In this document: positions 15,686 to 25,300 of the stretch, one piece after another
Numbering within the stretch: position 1 is the stretch's first letter
How the letters are laid out: the number at the start of each line of letters is the position of its first letter
Assembly (NCBI GenBank): GCA_002376715.1
Contig: DFOK01000103.1
Coordinates: forward strand, 1-26,827
Length of the DNA stretch: 26,827 bases
Reading direction: 5' to 3'
Source: Bacteroidales bacterium UBA3543
GTDB taxonomy: Bacteria; Bacteroidota; Bacteroidia; Bacteroidales; UBA932
Translations under genes and position numbers: made by a program
The notes under the pieces: generated by a model
The model's database searches: none
Told to the model about the DNA's origin: nothing
The model's input: the letters and a program-made list of their open reading frames with translations, nothing else

Positions 15686-16642
15686 TTATTTATGATATTT
15701 CGAGAGTTTTGAGCCCTGGTCGGGGGTAAGTATATTATTGCGCACAAGATCACTGAAACTCCATTGCGATGTATCTGTGACATTACGGTAACGAAGTATG
15801 CCCTTTGTGGCAAAAGACCCGACATAGGGATGTGCACTAAGCTCCTCTTTTGTTAAAGACCAAAAATCAAAACGCTTTATATGACTACTGTCAGCTTGAA
15901 TGGAAGAGGAAAAACCATCGTAACGCTCCCGGTCTATACCATCAATCTCCATCAATTGCTGCGGATCGAAAAATCCGCCCAGGCGCTCTCTATATTCTAT
16001 AATCCTGCGCGCGTAATAAGGTCCTATGCCTCTAAGCGTGACCAGTGCCGCACTGTCGGCAGTATTAAGTTCCAATTTAGGTATATCGATAAATGGCTCC
16101 AGACGCTGATACAAGGTATCCGACACCACATACATTCTGGCAAAGTCCTCTTTTCTGCGAAATGTACCGCCTTTGTTTCGGTAATTTAAGATCACCTCCG
16201 CCTGGCGTTCGGAGAGCCCGAGCCTTACCAGATCCTCTAAAGTGACCGTATTGGGATCAAATGAAAATGACTCCACTTTTCGTGGTGGCCGACTAGGTTT
16301 ACTGTAACTCTTTGGAGGGGCAGGATAGCCCCCAAAACGAGTCCGCCCATCATTGTCCACAGATGAATTACTCCTTCTTGTATTCCTGCTTCGGGAATAC
16401 GTACCTGAAGAAAACTCAGCAGAGGATTGCGATGCCGGCGGCAGTAGAGAATCATCTGCTCCGGGATGGTGGCTTACCACATCTGTAGTCTCTTCCGATG
16501 CCATTTGCGGTGCCGGTCGGTTGATGACTTTTTCAAAAAAAATTGCTGCCTGAAATCCGATAATCAAGAATATGAGTGCAATAACACCTGATGCTGCGCT
16601 CTTTTTCACTTTTTCTTTTCTCTCCATATCTACCTTGCTCAT
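15686..16642 (-). CDS. Membrane-anchored helix-hairpin-helix protein
   Basis: A 318-residue protein with a basic N-terminus and one membrane segment (about 18-37). A low-complexity Ser/Pro/Arg-rich linker follows (about 45-125), then several helix-hairpin-helix units (about 133-318). The clearest unit is LNTADSAALVTLRGIGPYYA (192-211), which has the ComEA-type LN-A---L--L-GIG pattern. Flanking units are 133-186, with ILNYRNKGG, and 262-318, with GILRYRN. By topology the HHH region faces the periplasm. The family binds DNA without sequence preference and in competence systems captures incoming DNA; here no other uptake gene is near, so function is inferred only. It lies 29 bases after rsmI and 70 before the ABC ATPase. 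Met6 is an alternative start. Confidence 0.85.
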   Translation of the reverse strand: MSKVDMERKEKVKKSAASGVIALIFLIIGFQAAIFFEKVINRPAPQMASEETTDVVSHHPGADDSLLPPASQSSAEFSSGTYSRSRNTRRSNSSVDNDGRTRFGGYPAPPKSYSKPSRPPRKVESFSFDPNTVTLEDLVRLGLSERQAEVILNYRNKGGTFRRKEDFARMYVVSDTLYQRLEPFIDIPKLELNTADSAALVTLRGIGPYYARRIIEYRERLGGFFDPQQLMEIDGIDRERYDGFSSSIQADSSHIKRFDFWSLTKEELSAHPYVGSFATKGILRYRNVTDTSQWSFSDLVRNNILTPDQGSKLSKYHK

Positions 16643-16671
16643 AAAAGTGTTTGTTAACTTAGTGTTTAATG

Positions 16672-17370
16672 TCAGCTCTCCTGTTCTGAATTTTTAGCCG
16701 ATTGCTTCGCAGAGACCACTATCACTATTTCGCCTTTAGGCTCATGCGATGTGAAATATTCAGCCAACGATGCGAGAGTGCCGCGATGCGTAGTATCGTA
16801 AATTTTGGAAATTTCTCTAGATACGCTTGCCTGGCGCTCCGCGCCAAAATACTCTGCAAAATGGCTCAATGTTTTGGCCAGACGATAAGGCGATTCATAG
16901 AATATCATCGTCCTGGTCTCCTTCTGCAGTGCCTTGAGACGTGTCTGACGACCTTTTTTTTGTGGAAGAAATCCCTCGAAGACAAACCTGTCACAGGGGA
17001 AACCCGAATTAACCAGAGCAGGAACAAATGCAGTTGCACCTGGGAGTGTTTCAACCTCTATGCCGGCCTCAACACAACTTCTTACCAGCAGAAAACCAGG
17101 ATCGGATATTCCAGGAGTCCCTGCGTCGCTGATCAACGCTACTTTTATTCCGGAAAGAATCTTCTCCGTAACGGAAGCGACAGTCCTGTGCTCGTTAAAT
17201 TTGTGATGTGATTCCATTCGGGTTGTAATCTCATATTTGCGCAATAGTACCGAACTTGTCCTGGTATCCTCTGCCAAAATTAAATCCACCTCCTTGAGAA
17301 TCCTTATTGCTCTCAAAGTTATATCTTCAAGATTACCAATTGGAGTAGGAACTATATAAAGTCTAGACAT
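16672..17370 (-). CDS. rsmI: 16S rRNA cytidine-1402 2'-O-methyltransferase
   Basis: Methylates the ribose of C1402 in the 16S rRNA decoding centre, using SAM. The 232-residue tetrapyrrole-methylase fold shows LYIVPTPIGNLEDITLRA at the start, AEDTR, the SDAGTPGISDPG loop (about residues 81-92), LPGA, and FYESPYRL, all typical of RsmI. The C-terminus is shorter than in the E. coli enzyme, and the extra C-terminal domain of longer members appears to be absent. It is the first gene of a minus-strand run that continues through the HHH protein, the ABC exporter and the split nucleotidase. It is divergent from tdk across 43 bases with facing promoter boxes. Confidence 0.96.
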   Translation of the reverse strand: MSRLYIVPTPIGNLEDITLRAIRILKEVDLILAEDTRTSSVLLRKYEITTRMESHHKFNEHRTVASVTEKILSGIKVALISDAGTPGISDPGFLLVRSCVEAGIEVETLPGATAFVPALVNSGFPCDRFVFEGFLPQKKGRQTRLKALQKETRTMIFYESPYRLAKTLSHFAEYFGAERQASVSREISKIYDTTHRGTLASLAEYFTSHEPKGEIVIVVSAKQSAKNSEQES

Positions 17371-17377
17371 TTTTGAT

Positions 17378-17385
17378 TACCTTTG
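17378..17385 (+). promoter_or_regulatory. Candidate -7 box for tdk
   Basis: The plus strand reads TACCTTTG, matching TAnnTTTG, 28 bases before the tdk ATG in the 43-base rsmI-tdk gap. A TTG at 17340-17342 is farther than the usual -33 distance. Confidence 0.5.
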
Positions 17386-17399
17386 TCTGGAGTTCTATG

Positions 17400-17407
17400 C
17401 AAAAGTA
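17400..17407 (-). promoter_or_regulatory. Candidate -7 box for rsmI
   Basis: The minus strand reads TACTTTTG, matching TAnnTTTG, 29 bases before the rsmI ATG. It mirrors the tdk box on the other strand almost exactly, so the two promoters would face across each other within 43 bases. Confidence 0.45.
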
Positions 17408-17413
17408 AGAAAA

Positions 17414-17986
17414 ATGTTTATAGAAAGCGCAAAAAATCCGGGCTCGATAGAGGTCATATGCGGATCAATGTTTTCGGGCAAGACCGAGGAACTGATACGC
17501 CGTCTAAAGAGAGCTAAATTCGCCAATCTGAATGTTGAGATCTTTAAACCTAAAATAGATGTCAGATATTCGGACGCGGAGGTAGTATCGCATGACTCGA
17601 ACACCATACTGTCAACTCCCGTTGACTCATCCAACAACATATTGCTGCTTACGGGTAACGTAGATGTGGTGGGAATTGACGAGGCTCAGTTTTTTGACCA
17701 AGGCATAGTGGATGTCGTTCAGCAGCTGGCTTCACAGGGTATCAGAGTTATAATCGCGGGACTTGATATGGATTATCTAGGCAATCCCTTCGGCCCGATG
17801 CCGGCTCTTATGGCAGTAGCCGAATATGTTACCAAAGTACACGCAATATGCGTCAGATGCGGCGACATTGCCAACCACTCACATCGCCTCTCTTCCAGCG
17901 ACAAACTTGTTGAACTTGGTGAAAAAGATATTTACGAACCCATCTGTCGCCACTGCTTCAACAAACTCAAAAAAGAAAGCAAATAA
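17414..17986 (+). CDS. tdk: Thymidine kinase (type II)
   Basis: Salvage enzyme that phosphorylates thymidine to dTMP with ATP. The 190 residues carry the P-loop GSMFSGKTEE (about 17-26), the DEAQFF motif (about 89-94) with the catalytic glutamate nearby, and the substrate-site segment AGLDMDYLGNPFGP. Four zinc-binding cysteines are arranged as CVRC and CRHC near the C-terminus. Length and motifs fit the tetrameric type II family. It stands alone on the plus strand between divergent rsmI and convergent rpoC, with its own -7 box and a strong hairpin 22 bases after its stop. Confidence 0.97.
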   Translation: MFIESAKNPGSIEVICGSMFSGKTEELIRRLKRAKFANLNVEIFKPKIDVRYSDAEVVSHDSNTILSTPVDSSNNILLLTGNVDVVGIDEAQFFDQGIVDVVQQLASQGIRVIIAGLDMDYLGNPFGPMPALMAVAEYVTKVHAICVRCGDIANHSHRLSSSDKLVELGEKDIYEPICRHCFNKLKKESK

Positions 17987-18008
17987 CCCGTACCCTGCAA
18001 CTCGCACC

Positions 18009-18050
18009 ACAAACTAAAATGGCAGCCAAATAGCTGCCATTTTAGTTTGT
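18009..18050. terminator. Bidirectional terminator between tdk and rpoC
   Basis: A perfect 18-bp inverted repeat (arms 18009-18026 and 18033-18050, 6-base loop). The core TGGCAGC is GC-rich, and the outer arms are A-rich then T-rich in both directions, as in a bidirectional intrinsic terminator. It serves tdk on the plus strand and the rplJL-rpoBC transcript on the minus strand. The outermost base pair includes the last base of the rpoC stop codon. Confidence 0.85.
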
Positions 18051-21000
18051 TACTCCCTTTCCACAGGTCTTTCACGCCTGCGGGGTCTTGCAATATTCAG
18101 CGCCTTCTGTACATCTTCCATATTACCTACGACCAGTTTCTCAAATGAACGCTGTCCTGTACCGGCAGGAATAAGGTGTCCGCAGATTACATTTTCCTTG
18201 AGGCCTTCAAGGGTATCCTGCTTACCACGTATTGCAGCATCACTCAATACCTTGGTGGTTTCCTGGAAGGATGCAGCCGACATAAAGCTATTGGTCCTCA
18301 AAGCAGCGCGTGTAATACCCTGGAGCACCTGTTTTGAGGTTGCAGGGGTAGCATCGCGTGCGATGACTATCTTCTTGTCCTGACGTTTGAGAATTGAATT
18401 CTCGTCACGAAGTTTGCGAAGAGTAACAATCTCTCCTTTATGCAGTTCGGTAGAATCTCCCGAATCCGTAACAACCTTCTTGTCGAAGATTTCATCATTC
18501 TCCTCCATGAATTCCCACTTGTCAACCAACTGCTCAGGAAGGAAATGGGTATCTCCCGGTTCAACTATTTCTACTTTACGCATCATCTGACGCACAATAA
18601 TCTCGAAATGTTTGTCGTTGATCTTCACTCCCTGCATACGGTAAACCTCCTGAATCTCATTTACGATATACTCCTGTACCTTTACGGGACCCTGGATAGC
18701 CAGAATGTCAGCGGAAGAGATAACTCCGTCAGACAGGGGAGTACCAGCCTTAACGTGGTCATTGTCATTTACAAGTATCTGCTTGGAAAGAGGTACCAGA
18801 TAAACCTTCTTTTCACCGTTCTTGGGGGTGATGATAACCTCCTTATTGCCGCGTTTGATCTTGCCGAGTGAAACTTCACCGTCAATCTCAGATACAGTAG
18901 CGGGATTGGAAGGGTTTCTCGCTTCGAAAAGCTCTGTAACACGGGGAAGGCCACCTGTGATGTCACCTGACTTACCGATTGCCCTAGGAATTTTATGAAT
19001 AATATCACCTGCTACAATCTTCTGCTTGTTCTCCACCATTATGTGGGCATTTACAGGAAGGTTGTATGTCTGGATGACATCTCCATTATCATCAACTATG
19101 ATGACACAGGGAGTTTTGGACTTATCACGGGACTCAATAACGACTCTCTCGATATGTCCTGAAGTTTCATCTCTCTCTTCACGGTAAGTAACACCGTTGA
19201 TAAGATGCTCATAAACTACAGTACCGGTATATTCGGAAATGTTGAGGGAGTTATATGCATCCCAGCTGCAAATCATGTCACCTTTGGCCACAAGGTCGCC
19301 GGGGACTTTAAAGAGCTCCGCACCATAAGGAATAGTGTACTGTGAGAGGTTAATGCCTGTGGTATCGTGTACAATCTTCATTTCTGTAGCACGACTTACC
19401 ACGATGGTACGTTCACTCTTACCTTCCACTTTGGTTATGGTCCTAAGATCTTCAAATTCAAGTTTTCCTTCATACTTGGAGATGATTTCACTATCGGAAG
19501 TAATAGTTCCGGCAGTACCACCTACGTGGAAAGTACGCAGGGTAAGCTGTGTGCCCGGTTCACCGATAGACTGTGCAGCGATAACGCCCACTACCTCTCC
19601 CTTTTCCACCATACGGCCGGTTGCGAGGTTACGGCCATAACATTTGGCACAAACACCCTTGCGTGACTCACAGGTAAGCACTGAACGGATCTCAACGCTT
19701 TCAATAGGAAGAGTATCGATGAGATCCGCAATCTCTTCGGTAATTTCTTCACCTGCCGAAAGAATTTTCTCTGCAGTCAGAGGGTTGTAAATATCGTGTA
19801 CGGAAGTACGACCGAGTATTCTCTCGTTGAGAGTCTCCACAATTTCGTCCTTGTTCTTTATGGCAGTGGCTATAAGGCCTCTGAGCGTACCACAATCCTC
19901 CTCATTGATAATTACATCGTGAGAAACGTCCACCAGACGGCGTGTCAGGTAACCGGCGTCAGCGGTTTTTAGTGCCGTGTCCGCAAGACCTTTACGAGCA
20001 CCGTGAGTTGAAATAAAGTACTCCAGTACCGAAAGACCCTCCTTGAAGTTCGCAAGAATAGGGTTCTCAATAATTTCGGCACTTGTAGCACCGGATTTCT
20101 GCGGCTTTGCCATCAGACCACGCATACCACAAAGCTGACGAATCTGCTCTTTAGAACCACGTGCACCGGAGTCGAGCATCATAAATACGGGATTGAATCC
20201 CTGATTATCTTTGCGTATCTGTTCCTCAACGATTCTTGTCAAATTGTTATTGGTCTTGGTCCAGACATCTATAATCTGGTTGTAACGCTCATTATTGGTA
20301 AGAAGACCAATATTGAAGCTCGCCTGAATGCTCTCCACCTCTTCATAACCTGCATCCACAAGACGCTGTTTCTCTTTCGGTACGATAACATCACCTAGGT
20401 TGAATGAAAGACCACCCTGGAATGCCATTTTGTAACCGAGATCCTTAATATCATCCAGAAACTGCGCTGTACGGGCTACATCTGAGGTCTTAAGCACCTT
20501 GCCGATGATATCACGGAGTGATTTTTTCTTGAGAAGTTCATTAATATAGCCAACCTCAGGGGGAACAAGCTGGTTGAAGAGAATTTTACCTACAGTAGTG
20601 TCGACCATATGATATCCCTTTTCGGGATTTGTACGATCTATTGGAAGACGCACCTGCACCTTGGTCTGGAGTTCCACTATCTTTTCGTTATAAGCGATAA
20701 TGGCCTCTTCCGGACCATAAAATTTCATACCCTCACCCTTTGCACCCTCTCTCTCTTTAGTGATATAATAGAGTCCAAGTACCATGTCCTGTGAAGGGAC
20801 GGTTATGGGGGCTCCGTTAGCGGGATTTAAGATATTGTGCGACCCAAGCATCAAGAGCTGTGCCTCAAGTATTGCAGCATTACCGAGAGGAAGATGGACT
20901 GCCATCTGGTCACCGTCAAAGTCAGCATTAAAGGCAGTACATGCGAGGGGATGTAGCTGAATGGCCTTACCCTCAATCATCTTAGGCTGGAATGCCTGAA

Positions 21001-22342
21001 TACCAAGGCGGTGAAGGGTAGGTGCACGGTTAAGAAGCACAGGGTGACCCTTCATAACGTTTTCCAAAATTTCCCAAATTTCAGCATCTTTTCTGTCAAC
21101 GAGTTTTCTCGCGGACTTTACAGTCTTTACCTTACCTCTCTCAATGAGTTTACGGATGATAAATGGTTTGTAAAGCTCGGCAGCCATAAGTTTGGGAAGA
21201 CCGCATTCATGCATCTTAAGCTCAGGACCTACAACAATAACCGAACGTGCTGAATAATCCACACGCTTTCCGAGAAGATTTTGACGGAAGCGGCCCTGTT
21301 TACCTTTCAGACTGTCTGAAAGTGATTTCAGAGTCCTGTTAGCCTCTGTTTTGACAGCATTGGACTTACGTGAGTTGTCAAAGAGGGAGTCGACAGCCTC
21401 CTGAAGCATGCGCTTTTCATTGCGTAGAATTACTTCGGGAGCTTTGATTTCGATTAGTCTCTTGAGACGGTTGTTGCGTATGATTACCCTGCGGTAAAGA
21501 TCATTGATATCGGATGTGGCAAAGCGGCCTCCATCGAGGGGAACAAGAGGACGTAGATCGGGTGGAATCACGGGTATAACCTTCATTATCATCCACTCCG
21601 GTTTGTTCATATCCTTAGATTCGCGGAATGCTTCGATAACACTCAAACGCTTCAGAGCCTCTGCTTTACGCTGTTGCGAACCTTCATTCTCAGCTTTGTT
21701 GCGCAAGTCGAAAGAGACGGCATCAAGGTCAATCCTTCTCAGAAGTTCATAGACAGCCTCCGCACCCATTCCGGCAAGAAACTTGTCAGGATCATCATCG
21801 GATAGTTGCTGGTTCTCCTTTGGGAGTTGATCAAGTACCTGAAAATACTCCTCCTCTGTTATAAGATCGCACTCTTTATAACCAAAAGCACTTTCGGCCG
21901 CGCCGGCATTGATAACCACATACCTTTCATAATAGAGGATGGACTCGAGTTTCTTTGAAGGAATGCCCAGCAGGTAGCCTATCTTATTGGGTGTTGAACG
22001 GAAATACCATATATGAGCCACCGGAACTGTAAGTTCGATGTGTCCCATACGCTCCCTGCGCACCTTTTTCTCTGTAACTTCAACGCCGCAACGGTCGCAG
22101 GTAATACCACGGTAACGTATCCTCTTGTACTTTCCGCAGTGACACTCGAAATCTTTGGAAGGACCGAAAATCCTTTCGCAGAAGAGACCATCTCTCTCAG
22201 GTTTGTAAGTACGGTAGTTGACGGTTTCCGGCTTGAGAACTTCTCCTGAAGATCTTGCAAGAATTTCCTCAGGAGATGCCAGGCCGATGGTAATCCTATT
22301 GAAATTGGACTTAACCTTTACGTCTTTGTTGTAATATGACAT
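18050..22342 (-). CDS. rpoC: RNA polymerase beta' subunit
   Basis: Catalytic large subunit of RNA polymerase, 1430 residues, a normal length for Bacteroidota. The N-terminal zinc ribbon is visible (CHCGK followed by CDRCG). The catalytic magnesium loop reads NADFDGDQM with Asp474, Asp476 and Asp478. The trigger-loop/bridge region lies mid-protein (segment MMLDSGARGSKEQIRQL and the GLADTALKTADAGYLTRRL segment). A second zinc cluster includes CESRKGVCAKC. The C-terminus, LEGLKENVICGHLIPAGTG, is typical. It follows rpoB by 30 bases with an A/T-rich leader and no Shine-Dalgarno sequence, and it is the last gene before the terminator shared with tdk. No truncation or frameshift is seen. Confidence 0.99.
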   Translation of the reverse strand: MSYYNKDVKVKSNFNRITIGLASPEEILARSSGEVLKPETVNYRTYKPERDGLFCERIFGPSKDFECHCGKYKRIRYRGITCDRCGVEVTEKKVRRERMGHIELTVPVAHIWYFRSTPNKIGYLLGIPSKKLESILYYERYVVINAGAAESAFGYKECDLITEEEYFQVLDQLPKENQQLSDDDPDKFLAGMGAEAVYELLRRIDLDAVSFDLRNKAENEGSQQRKAEALKRLSVIEAFRESKDMNKPEWMIMKVIPVIPPDLRPLVPLDGGRFATSDINDLYRRVIIRNNRLKRLIEIKAPEVILRNEKRMLQEAVDSLFDNSRKSNAVKTEANRTLKSLSDSLKGKQGRFRQNLLGKRVDYSARSVIVVGPELKMHECGLPKLMAAELYKPFIIRKLIERGKVKTVKSARKLVDRKDAEIWEILENVMKGHPVLLNRAPTLHRLGIQAFQPKMIEGKAIQLHPLACTAFNADFDGDQMAVHLPLGNAAILEAQLLMLGSHNILNPANGAPITVPSQDMVLGLYYITKEREGAKGEGMKFYGPEEAIIAYNEKIVELQTKVQVRLPIDRTNPEKGYHMVDTTVGKILFNQLVPPEVGYINELLKKKSLRDIIGKVLKTSDVARTAQFLDDIKDLGYKMAFQGGLSFNLGDVIVPKEKQRLVDAGYEEVESIQASFNIGLLTNNERYNQIIDVWTKTNNNLTRIVEEQIRKDNQGFNPVFMMLDSGARGSKEQIRQLCGMRGLMAKPQKSGATSAEIIENPILANFKEGLSVLEYFISTHGARKGLADTALKTADAGYLTRRLVDVSHDVIINEEDCGTLRGLIATAIKNKDEIVETLNERILGRTSVHDIYNPLTAEKILSAGEEITEEIADLIDTLPIESVEIRSVLTCESRKGVCAKCYGRNLATGRMVEKGEVVGVIAAQSIGEPGTQLTLRTFHVGGTAGTITSDSEIISKYEGKLEFEDLRTITKVEGKSERTIVVSRATEMKIVHDTTGINLSQYTIPYGAELFKVPGDLVAKGDMICSWDAYNSLNISEYTGTVVYEHLINGVTYREERDETSGHIERVVIESRDKSKTPCVIIVDDNGDVIQTYNLPVNAHIMVENKQKIVAGDIIHKIPRAIGKSGDITGGLPRVTELFEARNPSNPATVSEIDGEVSLGKIKRGNKEVIITPKNGEKKVYLVPLSKQILVNDNDHVKAGTPLSDGVISSADILAIQGPVKVQEYIVNEIQEVYRMQGVKINDKHFEIIVRQMMRKVEIVEPGDTHFLPEQLVDKWEFMEENDEIFDKKVVTDSGDSTELHKGEIVTLRKLRDENSILKRQDKKIVIARDATPATSKQVLQGITRAALRTNSFMSAASFQETTKVLSDAAIRGKQDTLEGLKENVICGHLIPAGTGQRSFEKLVVGNMEDVQKALNIARPRRRERPVERE

Positions 22343-22372
22343 AGTTATATATATTTTCTAGCAAACGGTGAT

Positions 22373-25300
22373 TTAATCTAACATTACATTAAGTCCTAAG
22401 CCACGGAGCTCATGCAGGAGCACATTTAGAGACTCGGGAATGCCGGGTATAGGCATGGGATCGCCTTTGACTATGGCCTCATATGCCTTGGAACGTCCGT
22501 TGACATCATCTGACTTAATGGTCAGAATCTCTTGCAGGATGTTCGCGGCACCAAATGCCTCGAGTGCCCAAACCTCCATTTCTCCGAATCTCTGACCACC
22601 AAACTGTGCTTTACCTCCAAGAGGCTGCTGTGTGATGAGAGAGTAGGGACCTATGGAACGGGCATGCATTTTATCGTCTACCATATGGCCGAGTTTGATC
22701 ATATAAATTACGCCTACTGTTGCCGGCTGATCAAACAATTCACCGGTACCGCCATCGCGGAGGTAGGTCCTGCCATATCTGGGAAGACCTGCCTGATCGG
22801 TATATTTGGTTATCTCTTCAAGAGTTGCACCATCAAAGATGGGTGTGCTGAACTTCAGTCCTAACTCCTTACCGGCCCAGCCTAATACGGTCTCATAAAT
22901 CTGACCGAGGTTCATACGAGAAGGCACACCGAGAGGGTTGAGTACGATGTCCACGGAGGTACCATCCTCAAGGAAAGGCATATCCTCATCACGAACCACT
23001 TTGGCCACAATGCCCTTGTTTCCATGACGACCGGCCATCTTGTCTCCCACTCTGATTTTCCTCTTCTTGGCAACATAGACCTTTGCAATCTTCATAATGC
23101 CTGTAGGTAGCTCGTCGCCGATGGTGAGATTGTAATCCACACGTTTGAATTCGGCATCCAGCTCTTTGGATGCAAGGAGATAATTATTGATGAGCTTCTT
23201 GATCTGCTCGTTGGTCTTCTTGTCGGAAGTCCACTTCACAGGATTGATATTGTTGTAATCTATTATATCAAGTGCGGTACGGTTAAATTTATCACCTTTA
23301 CCTATTATACTGGTACCATAGAGATCGTTCAGACCAGAACACTTCTTGTCGGAAACGAGAGTCCAGAGCTTGTCGATGAAGAGTTTTTTTAGTTCTGCAC
23401 CGCGTTTCTCGAAACCATCTTTAGCTTTTTGGATCCTATCCTTTAGTGCCTGCTTACCCTGACGGGAATTGTCTTTAGTTACGCGCTCATAAAGTCGTTT
23501 ATCTATGATTGTTCCGGAGAGTGAGGGTGATGCCTTAAGAGATGCATCCTTTACATCACCGGCCTTGTCACCGAAAATAGCCCGGAGAAGTTTCTCTTCA
23601 GGTGAAGGATCGCTTTCACCCTTAGGGGTGATCTTACCAATGAGAATATCACCCGGTTCCACACTGGCACCTATACGGATGATACCATTCTCATCCAACT
23701 CTTTTGTAGCCTCTTCGCTGACATTAGGGATATCAGCTGTAAGTTCTTCCGGACCGCGTTTAGTCTCACGCACCTCCATCAGATATTCGTCTACATGGAT
23801 GGATGTAAAAATATCCTCTCTAATAATCTTCTCCGAAATCACGATGGCATCCTCGAAGTTGTAACCTTTCCAAGGCATGAAAGCCACTTTAAGGTTACGT
23901 CCAAGAGCCAGCTCTCCATTCTGAGTAGCATAACCTTCAGTGAGAATCTCTCCTTCAACAACCTTATCACCCTTCCTTACTACCGGAGTAAGGTGAATGG
24001 ATGTGCTTTGGTTGGTTTTGCGATATTGAGGGAGTTTATAAACCGTCACTTCGGGGCTGAAACTTACAAACTTCTCAGCCTCCGATTGCTCATACCTTAT
24101 ATGTATTTCGCGCGCATCCACATAAACCACCTCTCCTGCTCCTTCAGACACAATCTGAGTCCTGGAATCCCTTACTACGGCAGCCTCGAGTCCTGTGCCC
24201 ACAATAGGGGCCTCAGGTTTGATAATAGGTACCGCCTGTCTCATCATGTTGGAACCCATGAGCGCACGGTTAGCGTCATCATGCTCCAGGAAAGGAATCA
24301 GTGAAGCGGCTATGGAGGCTATCTGGTTTGGGGCCACGTCCATAAGATGTACATGGTCTTTGGTTACCACCGGATAATCGGCTTCCTTACGACATTTTAT
24401 ACGTTCATCGAGAATGTGACCATCATCGGAAATGGTCACATTGGCCTGCGCCACCATCTTGTACTCCTCTTCCTCTGCACTCATATAGACAAAACCATCA
24501 TCACTCATATCCACAACTCCATCCTTTACCTTACGGTAAGGAGTCTCGATGAATCCGAGGTCATTAATCTTAGCGTAAACGCATAGGGATGAGATCAGAC
24601 CGATGTTCGGTCCTTCGGGAGTTTCAATAGGACAGAGACGTCCATAGTGTGTATAGTGTACGTCACGAACCTCAAAACCTGCCCTGTCTCGTGAAAGACC
24701 TCCGGGTCCCAATGCCGAAAGACGACGCTTGTGAGTCATTTCTGCGAGAGGGTTTGTCTGATCCATGAATTGTGAAAGCTGACTTGTGCCAAAGAATGTG
24801 CTAATAACTGACGAGAGTGTCTTAGCATTAATGAGTTCCATCGGAGTGAACACTTCATTGTCCCTTACATTCATTCTCTCGCGAATGGTACGTGCCATAC
24901 GTGAGAGACCCACACTAAACTGGTTGGCAAGTTGCTCACCCACAGTTCTGATACGTCTGTTGCTAAGGTGGTCTATATCATCTACTGTTGCTTTGGAGTT
25001 AATCAGTTGGACGAGATATCTGATAATCTCGATAATATCCTTCTTTGTCAAGACCCGTACATCAGTCGATGTATCAAGATTGAGTTTGCGGTTAAGTCTG
25101 TAACGACCCACTTCACCAAGGTCATACCTCTTGTCGGAGAAGAAGAGTTTGTCAATCACATCACGTGCAGTTGACTCATCAGGCGGTTCTGAATTACGCA
25201 ACTGCCTGTATGTATAGTATATTGCTTCAACTTCGTTGTTGCATTGATCTTTTTGGAGCGTATTGTGGATTATAGCGAATTCTTCCGCATCTTCGCCATC

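Noticed and set aside
16702..17211. A 169-codon plus-strand open frame opposite rsmI
   Set aside because: Antisense shadow; the Cys- and Arg-rich translation resembles no family and rsmI is certain.
19640..19670. TGGCAC followed by TTGC, resembling a sigma-54 promoter
   Set aside because: The spacing is 8 bases instead of about 5, and it lies inside rpoC on the strand opposite to its transcription, with no gene to serve.
23795..24304. A 169-codon plus-strand open frame inside rpoB
   Set aside because: Antisense shadow of highly conserved rpoB codons.
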